Shown here in pieces: positions 1-5,650 of a DNA stretch of 8,212 nt; the first letter of the stretch is position 1, and each line of letters starts with the position of its first letter. The stretch covers positions 1 through 8,212 of the forward strand of contig DMXI01000134.1 of assembly GCA_003483885.1 (NCBI GenBank), read 5' to 3'. The translations under genes and the position numbers were made by a program. Under the pieces are notes generated by a model. It was not told the DNA's origin, did not search any database, and was given only the letters and a program-made list of their open reading frames with translations. This DNA comes from Microscillaceae bacterium. GTDB taxonomy: Bacteria > Bacteroidota > Bacteroidia > Cytophagales > Microscillaceae.

Positions 1-108
1 ATGCGTCACTTGTGCATTGCTTTAGACAAGCACGCAGTAGCATACAATGAAAAGAAACGTAGAAAATTATCAGAAACTAAAGTAGATGAGACAGCAACAG
101 CGGAATAG
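1..108 (+). CDS. rpsF: 30S ribosomal protein bS6, C-terminal part (5' end outside window)
   Basis: The reading frame is open from the first base and ends in TAG at 106-108, giving the last 35 residues of a protein. The residues RHLCIALDKHAVAY match the final strand and helix of bacterial S6, and a basic then acidic tail (EKKRRK ... KVDE) follows, as is common in this family. The identification is supported by rpsR 10 bases downstream and rplI after that, the classical S6-S18-L9 order. bS6 binds 16S rRNA together with bS18 on the platform of the small subunit. The ATG at position 1 is an internal methionine, not the start. No ssb or priB gene lies between this gene and rpsR, unlike in Bacillus and E. 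coli. Confidence 0.9.
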   Translation: MRHLCIALDKHAVAYNEKKRRKLSETKVDETATAE

Positions 109-118
109 AAGAAACAAT

Positions 119-370
119 ATGACGTTGATGAACGAGCCTGTTCATACCAACGAAAACCGGAAGAAATATTGCCGATTCAAAAAGAACGGTATCAAGTATA
201 TTGATTATAAAGATCCTAACTTCTTGTTGAAGTTTGTGAATGATCAAGGTAAGATTCTTCCTCGAAGAATTACTGGTACGAGTCTGAAATATCAGCGCAA
301 AATAGCCCAGGCGGTAAAAAGAGCCCGTCACTTGGCTTTGCTTCCTTACGTAACCGACTCGTTAAAATAA
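119..370 (+). CDS. rpsR: 30S ribosomal protein bS18
   Basis: This is an 83-residue protein, a normal length for S18. It carries the family core KYCRFKKNGIKYIDYKD (residues 16-32), then LPRRITGTSLKYQRKIAQAV (47-66) and the basic C-terminal helix KRARHLALLPYV. It pairs with bS6 in the 30S platform; in Bacteroidota, bS6, bS18 and bS21 are known to help sequester the 3' tail of 16S rRNA, which fits the lack of Shine-Dalgarno sequences here. The frame is open upstream to an ATG at 86, which would overlap rpsF. I chose the ATG at 119 because family members in this phylum begin MTLMNEP and the start then lies 10 bases after the rpsF stop. Another ATG at 128 is a less likely alternative. The gene is surely co-transcribed with rpsF and rplI. 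Confidence 0.95.
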   Translation: MTLMNEPVHTNENRKKYCRFKKNGIKYIDYKDPNFLLKFVNDQGKILPRRITGTSLKYQRKIAQAVKRARHLALLPYVTDSLK

Positions 371-405
371 ACGCAACCCAAACAATATTAAACGTTTAAA
401 AAGAG

Positions 406-864
406 ATGGAAGTAATTTTAAAAGACGATATACAAGGGCTTGGATATAAAAACGATATTGTAACGGTAAAGCCAGGTTACGGACGCAATTACCTGATTCC
501 TCAGGGTTTGGCTATTCAGGCTACTAAATCTGCTAAAAAAGTATTGGCAGAAAACCTAAAGCAAGCTGCTCACAAAGCTGAAAAAGTAAAAAGTGATGCG
601 ATTGCTTTGGCCGAAAGAATTGGAGATTTGGTATTGGAGATTCCTGCCAAGGCCAGCGAAAGCGGCAAAATCTTTGGTTCGGTTACTACTACTCAATTGG
701 CAGCTGCTTTGGCTAAAGAAAATGAGGAGTATGCAAACATCGATCGCCGTAAGATTTCTTTTGACAGCAAGTCTGTGAAAACTTTGGGCGAATACGAAGC
801 TACAATTGATTTGCACCGTGAAGTAAAACACACGATAAAATTCAAAGTAGTAGTTTCTGAATAA
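406..864 (+). CDS. rplI: 50S ribosomal protein bL9
   Basis: The protein has 152 residues, close to the usual 148-150 of L9. The N-terminal RNA-binding domain begins MEVILKDDIQGLG and contains the L9 signature VKPGYGRNYLIPQGLA (residues 21-36). A long charged connecting helix (about 41-75) leads to the C-terminal domain with SGKIFGSVT (86-94) and a final beta strand KHTIKFKVVV. bL9 binds 23S rRNA near the L1 stalk and projects from the ribosome surface, where it helps frame maintenance. It is the third gene of the S6-S18-L9 cluster, separated from rpsR by 35 bases. That spacer contains a 12-bp palindrome (TTAAACGTTTAA, 388-399) and an AAAAGAG stretch just before the ATG, at best a weak ribosome binding site. 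A hairpin terminator follows the gene. Confidence 0.96.
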   Translation: MEVILKDDIQGLGYKNDIVTVKPGYGRNYLIPQGLAIQATKSAKKVLAENLKQAAHKAEKVKSDAIALAERIGDLVLEIPAKASESGKIFGSVTTTQLAAALAKENEEYANIDRRKISFDSKSVKTLGEYEATIDLHREVKHTIKFKVVVSE

Positions 865-891
865 GCACTATACGAATTTCATATATAACAG

Positions 892-916
892 AAGCACTCT
901 CCGGGGTGCTTTTGTT
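892..916 (+). terminator. Rho-independent terminator of the rpsF-rpsR-rplI operon
   Basis: AAGCACTC (892-899) pairs with GGGTGCTT (904-911), giving an 8-bp stem with one G-U pair and a TCCG loop, i.e. a C(UCCG)G cap of the stable UNCG class. TTTTGTT follows or overlaps the stem end. It lies 28 bases after the rplI stop and 18 bases before the next start codon. The T run is short and interrupted, so some read-through is likely. Confidence 0.75.
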
Positions 917-933
917 GCTTTAGCACTACCCAT

Positions 934-1911
934 ATGGATCAGTTTCGTACCACATTTCACCTTCCCTCCTCCCCTTTTGACATCAGTTTACAAACTCCAG
1001 TATTGAGCTTGGGGTCTTGTTTTGCCAATACCATGGGGCAAAGGCTACAAGCGCATAAATTCCAGTCTCTAGTCAATCCTTTTGGGGTGATCTTCAACCC
1101 TTTATCGCTTTACAAATTACTTCACAATATCATATCGTTACCTTTGGTACAAGACCAAGACTTGGTGTTAAGTCAAGGAGTTTGGTACCATTACGACACA
1201 CATTCGGAACTTTGGGCAAATACTGCGGATGTATTGAAAGATAAAATCCAGCAAAAGATTGAACAAGCTCATCAGTTTTTGCAATCTACTCAAGTACTGA
1301 TGCTGACTTTTGGCACCGCTTATGGCTATTTTCGTCTGAATAACCAACAATTGGTAGCCAACTGCCATAAAGTGCCTCAAAAACATTTCGAGAAAAGACT
1401 GCTTACCATTGAAGAAATTACAGAAGGTTTCTCGGCACTAAATCAAACCCTTCAGACGATCAATCCACAAATAAAAATAGTACTTACTGTAAGCCCGGTA
1501 AGGCATATTAAAGATACACTGCCCGCCAATCAAGTAAGTAAATCTATTTTGCGGGTGGCTTGTCATCAGATTACAGAACAATTTGAAAACGTAGTGTACT
1601 TTCCTGCTTACGAGCTTATGTTGGATGACTTACGTGATTACCGTTTCTTTAAACCAGATATGATCCACCCTAATCAAGTAGCAGAAGATTATATTTGGGA
1701 AAAATTCACGCAGGTTTTTATGCAAGAAGATACGATTCAATTTCTCAAACAGTGGAAAAAGGTCCAACAATCGTTGAAACACCGCTCCTTTCACCCTACT
1801 TCTGAAGCTCATCAGGCCTTTTTACGCAAACTATTGCGTCAATTAGAGAGTTTACAAAAGCAAATTGATGTAGTAGAAGAAATCGAGCAAGTGAAGGCTC
1901 AAATAATTTAA
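934..1911 (+). CDS. GSCFA-domain protein (SGNH/GDSL-hydrolase-like)
   Basis: This 325-residue protein belongs to the GSCFA family, named after a motif seen here exactly at residues 27-31 (LSLGSCFA). Other matching blocks are VNPFGVIFNP (47-56), LTFGTAY (124-130), NCHKVP (143-148), SPVRH (187-191) and DMIHPN (242-247). The order of a GSCF block near the N terminus and a D-x-x-H block near the C terminus resembles the layout of SGNH/GDSL esterases and acyltransferases, so an acyl-ester hydrolase or transferase role is plausible. The true substrate is not known to me. No signal peptide or membrane segment is visible, suggesting a cytoplasmic protein. The C-terminal 50 residues are charged and helical. 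The start has no Shine-Dalgarno and no clear promoter motif; transcription may come from read-through of the ribosomal terminator. The PNPOx-like gene begins 15 bases downstream, so the two are probably co-transcribed. Confidence 0.88.
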   Translation: MDQFRTTFHLPSSPFDISLQTPVLSLGSCFANTMGQRLQAHKFQSLVNPFGVIFNPLSLYKLLHNIISLPLVQDQDLVLSQGVWYHYDTHSELWANTADVLKDKIQQKIEQAHQFLQSTQVLMLTFGTAYGYFRLNNQQLVANCHKVPQKHFEKRLLTIEEITEGFSALNQTLQTINPQIKIVLTVSPVRHIKDTLPANQVSKSILRVACHQITEQFENVVYFPAYELMLDDLRDYRFFKPDMIHPNQVAEDYIWEKFTQVFMQEDTIQFLKQWKKVQQSLKHRSFHPTSEAHQAFLRKLLRQLESLQKQIDVVEEIEQVKAQII

Positions 1912-1926
1912 TGCTCCCCAACTCAT

Positions 1927-2472
1927 ATGATGGAACTTTTAACTGAGGCAAAAGACGCATTTTCTCGTAGTAATGTAGATAAAAAACACCCTTTTAGGTA
2001 TTTTACATTGGTTACATTTGGAGAAGCGTATCCAGAAGCACGCACGGTAGTAAGTCGTGGAGTCGATAAAGCGTTGCAAATATTGGTTTTTACTGATGCC
2101 CGTAGCCTCAAAGTAGCGCAAATTCAAAAAAATAATCAGGTTTCGGCCCTATTTTATCACCCTAAGCAAAAACTTCAGGTAAGGGTACAAGGAGAAGCTC
2201 ACTTAATTGATGAAAACCACCAAGAATATGCTACTTATTTGCATCAGGTACGCTCATCGCCATCACTCCTAGATTATACCACGAGCCAAGCTCCTGGCAG
2301 TGTTTTAGAAAACGATGCAGGTGATATTACTCATGGGGAACATCTTCACTTTCTAGCCATTCAGGTAATCCCCCATCAATTAGACGTCTTAAAACTGGAT
2401 AGGGTACAGCACCAAAGAGCAAGATACGCCCAAAGTGGCAAAGGCTGGATAGAGCAAAGGCTCGTACCATAA
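1927..2472 (+). CDS. Pyridoxamine 5'-phosphate oxidase-family flavoprotein (FMN-binding split barrel)
   Basis: The 181-residue protein follows the PNPOx fold throughout. FRYFTLVTF and PEARTVVSRGVD (residues about 23-47) form the first strands. LVFTDARSLKVAQIQKNN (53-70) corresponds to the FMN-phosphate-binding Y/FTxxxSxKxxQIxxNP region of PdxH. ALFYHPKQKLQVRVQGEAHLI is the next barrel segment. The C terminus RVQHQRARYAQ...GWIEQRLVP matches the PdxH ending. It therefore very likely binds FMN. It is shorter than PdxH of E. coli (about 218 residues) and lacks the N-terminal extension. At the tail, where PdxH has R-L-H contacting the pyridoxal substrate, this protein reads V-Q-H, so I do not call it pdxH. 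A generic FMN-dependent oxidoreductase of the Pyridox_oxase_2 type is the safer name. Two ATG codons in tandem (1927 and 1930) leave the exact start open by one codon. It probably forms a two-gene unit with the GSCFA gene. Confidence 0.85.
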   Translation: MMELLTEAKDAFSRSNVDKKHPFRYFTLVTFGEAYPEARTVVSRGVDKALQILVFTDARSLKVAQIQKNNQVSALFYHPKQKLQVRVQGEAHLIDENHQEYATYLHQVRSSPSLLDYTTSQAPGSVLENDAGDITHGEHLHFLAIQVIPHQLDVLKLDRVQHQRARYAQSGKGWIEQRLVP

Positions 2473-2497
2473 AAAAAGCCCAACCAATGGTTGAGCC
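2471..2497 (-). terminator. Rho-independent terminator of the 249-aa unknown-function gene
   Basis: Read on the - strand, GGCTCAACC (2497-2489) is followed by the loop ATT and then GGTTGGGCT (2485-2477), pairing over 9 bp with two G-U pairs. A run of seven T bases (2477-2471) follows at the stem base. On the + strand the same stem has C-A mismatches and no T run, so the site works mainly for the leftward gene ending at 2538, 40 bases away. The T tract overlaps the TAA stop (2470-2472) of the converging PNPOx-like gene. Confidence 0.8.
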
Positions 2498-2537
2498 TCG
2501 ATAAATGAAATCACAAAAATATTTTTGACAGATTCTA

Positions 2538-3287
2538 TTAAAACACGTCTTGGTGCAAATAATCGAAGATATTGCGCGCCAATTTTACGTTGTTTACATC
2601 TACATTATTGGCCTTAGCCCGGGCTGTTTTTACCGTCTCAATCAACTCATCTAAACGCTGGATCAAAGTTTTCTTCTGAGAAACGGTGATTTTACCCGAA
2701 AAATAAGTCGTTTCGTATTTACCTACCTGAAAGTCAAGGTAAAGCAACTCAGTTTGAGCGGGGTGCTTTTCGGTGGCTTCGTATTTTACAATTACCTTGG
2801 GGCGCTTTACACTTCTAAATTTTACTTCTTCGTCGGTTTTATATACCCCTTTTTGAGAATCAAACTCCCATTTTTTGGTGTGATCAAGTGTAGGTATGGC
2901 TTGGTACATTTCCTTGATTTTGGAAAGGTGCGCCTCCAATGCCAACAAAGACGTGGCAGAGAAAGTCCCAAAATTGGTTTCGCCTACTACCAGCTCAGCT
3001 CTTGCTACGTTAGATGCATTGGTTTCTTCCTTAGACAAATGAGCATCAATACCCGCCACAATGGCCTCTAGTGCAGAATCTAACTTTTCTTTGACGGTGT
3101 TTACAATTTCCTTGTTTTCATCTGGAATCTGCTCAGAATCTTCTTCTAAGGATACATAACGTTTGATCATTCCGTCAAAATAAGCCTCCTTTTTGGTAAA
3201 TGTGTTTTTAGCTTCGCCTATGGCTTGGTTTGACTTGTGTTTGCGGTCTTGCTCAACCGCCAATAATTCGTGTAGCTTATTTGCCAT
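2538..3287 (-). CDS. Conserved protein of unknown function (DUF7873-like)
   Basis: This is a 249-residue soluble protein with no signal peptide or membrane segment. I recognise the overall pattern from a widespread family of unknown function found in actinobacteria and other phyla. The pattern is an N terminus NKLHELLAVEQDRK, a central IPTLDHTKKWEFD (131-143), the block EATEKHPAQTELLYLDFQVG (170-189), TTYFSG (193-198), and a C-terminal helical region (about 203-228) ending in FDYLHQ. I recall this as DUF7873, but the number should be checked. The middle and C terminus are rich in charged residues and predicted helix. No catalytic motif is obvious. The gene stands alone: it converges on the PNPOx-like gene and is divergent from terC across 290 bases, and it has its own terminator at 2471-2497. 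A possible - strand promoter motif lies at 3425-3432. I infer no function. Confidence 0.85.
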   Translation of the reverse strand: MANKLHELLAVEQDRKHKSNQAIGEAKNTFTKKEAYFDGMIKRYVSLEEDSEQIPDENKEIVNTVKEKLDSALEAIVAGIDAHLSKEETNASNVARAELVVGETNFGTFSATSLLALEAHLSKIKEMYQAIPTLDHTKKWEFDSQKGVYKTDEEVKFRSVKRPKVIVKYEATEKHPAQTELLYLDFQVGKYETTYFSGKITVSQKKTLIQRLDELIETVKTARAKANNVDVNNVKLARNIFDYLHQDVF

Positions 3288-3390
3288 TTTTTTAGAATAA
3301 TTAGGTTAAACTTTTTGATGAATTATAGAGAAGAATAGTTTTGCAAGAAGTAAGCCCTCGTATATGTATTCCTCAATTGGCTAGATTTTT

Positions 3391-3417
3391 GGCTAATAGC
3401 ATATTACAATATTAGCC
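3391..3417. repeat. 8-bp inverted repeat between divergent genes, possible operator or leader hairpin
   Basis: GGCTAATA (3391-3398) and TATTAGCC (3410-3417) are exact reverse complements separated by 11 bases. A second copy of TTGGCTA lies just to the left (3377-3383, compare 3389-3395). The repeat sits immediately downstream of the possible - strand -7 motif at 3425-3432, where a regulator could block transcription. It could also form a hairpin near the 5' end of the message. Confidence 0.4.
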
Positions 3418-3424
3418 TGCTTCG

Positions 3425-3432
3425 CAAAAATA
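3425..3432 (-). promoter_or_regulatory. Possible promoter -7 element for the 249-aa unknown-function gene
   Basis: The - strand reads TATTTTTG, an exact match to the Bacteroidota -7 consensus TAnnTTTG. No good -33 TTTG/TTG element is visible at the expected distance, and the implied 5' untranslated region would be about 130 bases. In AT-rich DNA such a match can occur by chance. Confidence 0.3.
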
Positions 3433-3470
3433 TGTATTTTATCTAACTAACTGTTTTTTAATTTTGATTA

Positions 3471-3502
3471 TTTACATTGTTAGTTCAGATTTATTACCTT
3501 TG
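3471..3502 (+). promoter_or_regulatory. Probable Bacteroidota-type promoter of the terC-family gene
   Basis: TACCTTTG at 3495-3502 matches the Bacteroidota sigma factor -7 consensus TAnnTTTG exactly. The -33 region is weaker: TTTA at 3471-3474 lies 20 bases upstream of the -7 box, and a TTG at 3477-3479 is somewhat too close. Transcription would start near 3508 and give an A- and C-rich leader of about 70 bases before the ATG at 3578, typical of genes read without a Shine-Dalgarno. Confidence 0.55.
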
Positions 3503-3577
3503 ATCCTTACACAGTGGCATTTTTGACCAAGTACAAACTAATTCAACAAATCAACAAACTGATCTAGCAATTCTATT

Positions 3578-4483
3578 ATGGAGCATTTACTTACCACGGA
3601 AGCCATTATAAGTTTAATCACTTTAACTGTTATGGAGATTATACTGGGAGTAGATAATGTGGTATTTATTTCAATTGTCTCAGGCAAACTTCCCGAAGAA
3701 CAACAACCTCGTGCCCGCAATATAGGTCTAACCCTGGCCCTTATTCCCCGAATTTTGTTACTACTCGCTATTTCGTGGATTATTCAACTACACGATGCTT
3801 TGATTGCTTTTACTTTCAATGGCACTTATTACCAAGTAAGTGAAAAAGGGTTGATTTTAGCACTGGGAGGCATATTTTTGATTTATAGTAGTACTAAAGA
3901 AATTCACCATAAAATGACTGGAGGGGCCGAAGATGAAGGTGGTGAAGGAAAGAAAGTGTCTTTCTCACGGGTTATTTTCTCCATTGTTTTGTTGAATATT
4001 GTATTTTCGTTTGACTCTGTTTTGACGGCGGTAGGTTTGGCCGATCATGTCGAGATCATGATTATTGCGGTAGTTATTTCATCTATTATTATGATGGGTT
4101 TTGCAGGAGGCATTAGTCGCTTTGTAAATGCCAATCCTACTGTAAAAGTATTAGCACTGTCTTTTTTATTGATGATCGGAATGTTGTTGTTGGCAGAATC
4201 GGTTGAGTACTTACCAGATGCCAGCCCTGAAAAAATTGAGCTTGCTGAAAAACACTACGAAGAGGAACATTCTAAGAAATCGAATGGCGCCAAAAAAACC
4301 GGTCAGGAAGATGCAAAGAAAACAGAAATTAAGGCTGCCGTAGTCAAATTTGAAGAAGTAGAAGTACCTAAAGGATATGTTTATTTTGCAATGGCATTTT
4401 CGCTGTTTGTAGAATTATTAAATTTAAGAATTACGAAAAACGCCAGAAAACGGTCAAACAAAGTAGAGCCTACTAATGAATGA
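3578..4483 (+). CDS. TerC-family integral membrane protein (probable metal ion exporter)
   Basis: A 301-residue membrane protein with about seven hydrophobic segments (roughly residues 8-35, 47-71, 86-104, 128-152, 157-180, 188-207 and 264-283). It carries the two TerC signatures: MEIILGVDNVVFIS (19-32) in the first segment and LNIVFSFDSVLTAVG (139-153) in the middle. Both contain conserved acidic residues (E20, D26, D146) lying in the membrane; a further acidic residue is at E207. The final segment, VPKGYVYFAMAFSLFVELLN (263-282), is also typical. Characterised family members (Alx and TerC of E. coli, MeeF/MeeY of Bacillus) are linked to manganese export and tellurite resistance, so metal efflux is the best guess. 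A highly charged stretch of about 45 residues (217-261) separates segments six and seven, longer than I would expect. A strong -7 motif lies upstream and a hairpin lies downstream. A TerB-like gene follows on the same strand. Confidence 0.92.
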   Translation: MEHLLTTEAIISLITLTVMEIILGVDNVVFISIVSGKLPEEQQPRARNIGLTLALIPRILLLLAISWIIQLHDALIAFTFNGTYYQVSEKGLILALGGIFLIYSSTKEIHHKMTGGAEDEGGEGKKVSFSRVIFSIVLLNIVFSFDSVLTAVGLADHVEIMIIAVVISSIIMMGFAGGISRFVNANPTVKVLALSFLLMIGMLLLAESVEYLPDASPEKIELAEKHYEEEHSKKSNGAKKTGQEDAKKTEIKAAVVKFEEVEVPKGYVYFAMAFSLFVELLNLRITKNARKRSNKVEPTNE

Positions 4484-4502
4484 TCGGTTTCGATAAATAC
4501 GC

Positions 4503-4527
4503 CAGAAGTCCCGCTGACTTCTGTAGT
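4503..4527 (+). terminator. Hairpin after the terC-family gene, probable weak terminator
   Basis: CAGAAGTC (4503-4510) and GACTTCTG (4516-4523) form a perfect 8-bp stem with the loop CCGCT, 19 bases after the stop codon. The following sequence TAGTTTATGTT is T-rich but has no long T run, so termination may be partial and the downstream TerB-like gene may receive read-through. It could instead be an RNA-stabilising 3' hairpin. Confidence 0.5.
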
Positions 4528-4567
4528 TTATGTTGATCCTTCAACGTTATCATGAATAAAAAATATC

Positions 4568-4601
4568 GAGGAGAATTATGATGTTCATGGTTGTACATTG
4601 A
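4568..4601 (+). promoter_or_regulatory. Shine-Dalgarno plus 7-codon leader ORF upstream of the TerB-like gene
   Basis: GAGGAGA (4568-4574) lies 3 bases before ATGATG (4578-4583), and the frame encodes MMFMVVH before TGA at 4599-4601. The leader stop is 9 bases before the ATG of the TerB-like gene, and both are in the same frame. Shine-Dalgarno sequences this good are scarce in the rest of the window. Whether the peptide is made, or couples translation to the next gene, is inference. Confidence 0.3.
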
Positions 4602-4610
4602 GATCACTAT

Positions 4611-5078
4611 ATGAGTTCAAATGCTGTAAATGAATTATTCCAGCTTTATTTTAAAAACCGCCCTGCTAACCTGGATATTCATCAATTTACTTTGCTGGTG
4701 GAGTTTTTTCCCACGGCATTGGTAGTACTTTGCGACGGGGTGTTAGACGAGGAAGAGAAGGTCTATATTGATCGTTTGGCAAAAAGTGTAGGAAACATTT
4801 TTTTGGAGGATGGCTATGCACCACAAAAAGCGACTGCGCTCTCCAAAATTTTTGGCGAAGAGCTAGAATACCTCATCCATCATCAGGAAACCTGGAAAGG
4901 TGATTTTCTGGATGCATTGCGTGCCCATCTTATTCATTATCCCGAACAAAAAGACAATATTTTAGATACGATTTATCTGTTTGCAGAGGCTTCGCAAGAA
5001 GATGAATTGGGTGCACCGGAGCAAGCCATGATCCACTTTTTAAAAGAAACGCTCAACCTAGAGGAAAATATTTCTTAA
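4611..5078 (+). CDS. TerB-like small helical protein
   Basis: A 155-residue acidic, all-helical soluble protein. Residues 33-57 (FPTALVVLCDGVLDEEEKVYIDRLA) look like the first TerB repeat, in which a helix ends in a D-G turn followed by an acidic E-E-E helix cap. Residues 123-147 (LFAEASQEDELGAPEQAMIHFLKET) look like the matching second repeat. In TerB proteins these acidic turns bind metal ions, and TerB-type domains are often linked to TerC-type membrane proteins in tellurite and stress-response systems. The gene lies 127 bases after a terC-family gene on the same strand, which supports the reading, although a hairpin separates them. The match is by pattern only; a family-specific protein with a similar fold is possible. 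The ATG at 4611 is the first in-frame start after the TGA at 4599-4601. The gene converges on the PyrR-like gene with 25 bases between stops and no visible terminator. Confidence 0.6.
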   Translation: MSSNAVNELFQLYFKNRPANLDIHQFTLLVEFFPTALVVLCDGVLDEEEKVYIDRLAKSVGNIFLEDGYAPQKATALSKIFGEELEYLIHHQETWKGDFLDALRAHLIHYPEQKDNILDTIYLFAEASQEDELGAPEQAMIHFLKETLNLEENIS

Positions 5079-5103
5079 GATTTCGATGATTCACTTTGGG
5101 TTA

Positions 5104-5613
5104 TTAGCTTAGATATACGCCAAAAGTAGCTTCATCTTCCAGTTCGGCAGTAATGTGTTCTTTGAGCGTGGTTGATAACTCATACCCTACATAATCGGCT
5201 GCTACTGGAAATTTTTTGTGACTACGGTCTACCAATACTGCCACTTGTAGTTTATCTAATCGAATATCAAAAAAGGGCTTGAGACTGTAAGCCAGGGTAC
5301 GCCCAGTACTCAATACATCATCTATCAATATGACCGTTTTATTGACTAAATCTTCTGGTTTACAATCAAGACTTACTTCGCCCTGAGTAGGTGTCTGTTT
5401 ATTAAGGTTTACTTTAACCATTTTGGGAGGACGGTCAGTAATTTTGGTATAGGCGTTTTCTAACATTTTGGCAAACAAGTAACCACTTTGCCAAACTCCA
5501 GCGAAAACTATATCATCTTCCTGAAAATTATTTTCGTAAATTTGGTAAGCTATCCGGGTAATTTTTTGGTTTACCTGGGCTTTGTTCAATATAAGGTTTT
5601 GTTGTTCAAGCAT
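5104..5613 (-). CDS. PyrR-like phosphoribosyltransferase
   Basis: This 169-residue protein is a type I phosphoribosyltransferase. The PRPP-binding loop VILIDDVLSTGRT is at residues 94-106 with the two adjacent aspartates. It aligns along its length with Bacillus PyrR: an N-terminal ITRIAYQIYE, a central FAGVWQSGYLFAKML, and the C-terminal AVLVDRSHKKFPVAADYVGYELSTTLKEH (residues 125-153), where PyrR has LVDRGHRELPIRADYVG. PyrR is a uracil phosphoribosyltransferase and, in Gram-positive bacteria, an RNA-binding regulator of pyrimidine operons. No pyr genes are near, so an enzymatic role, or a regulatory role elsewhere, cannot be decided. Upstream is an unusual structured repeat (5659-5760) preceded by a good - strand promoter motif. 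The divergent neighbour is another phosphoribosyltransferase (ComF family). Confidence 0.85.
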   Translation of the reverse strand: MLEQQNLILNKAQVNQKITRIAYQIYENNFQEDDIVFAGVWQSGYLFAKMLENAYTKITDRPPKMVKVNLNKQTPTQGEVSLDCKPEDLVNKTVILIDDVLSTGRTLAYSLKPFFDIRLDKLQVAVLVDRSHKKFPVAADYVGYELSTTLKEHITAELEDEATFGVYLS

Positions 5614-5650
5614 TTGTATATCTCAATTGCGTCTTCTTCAATAGAGTTTT

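Noticed and set aside
86..118. Upstream ATG extending bS18 by 11 residues
   Set aside because: It would overlap the end of rpsF, and the extra residues (MRQQQRNRRNN) are not part of the family; homologues in this phylum begin MTLMNEP.
388..399. 12-bp palindrome TTAAACGTTTAA before rplI as a regulatory operator
   Set aside because: It is inside a translated operon, short and AT-rich, so chance is a sufficient explanation; mentioned only in the rplI entry.
2754..3071. 105-codon open frame on the + strand inside the 249-aa gene
   Set aside because: It is antisense to a well-supported gene, has a biased composition rich in F, Y and G, and resembles no family; a shadow frame.
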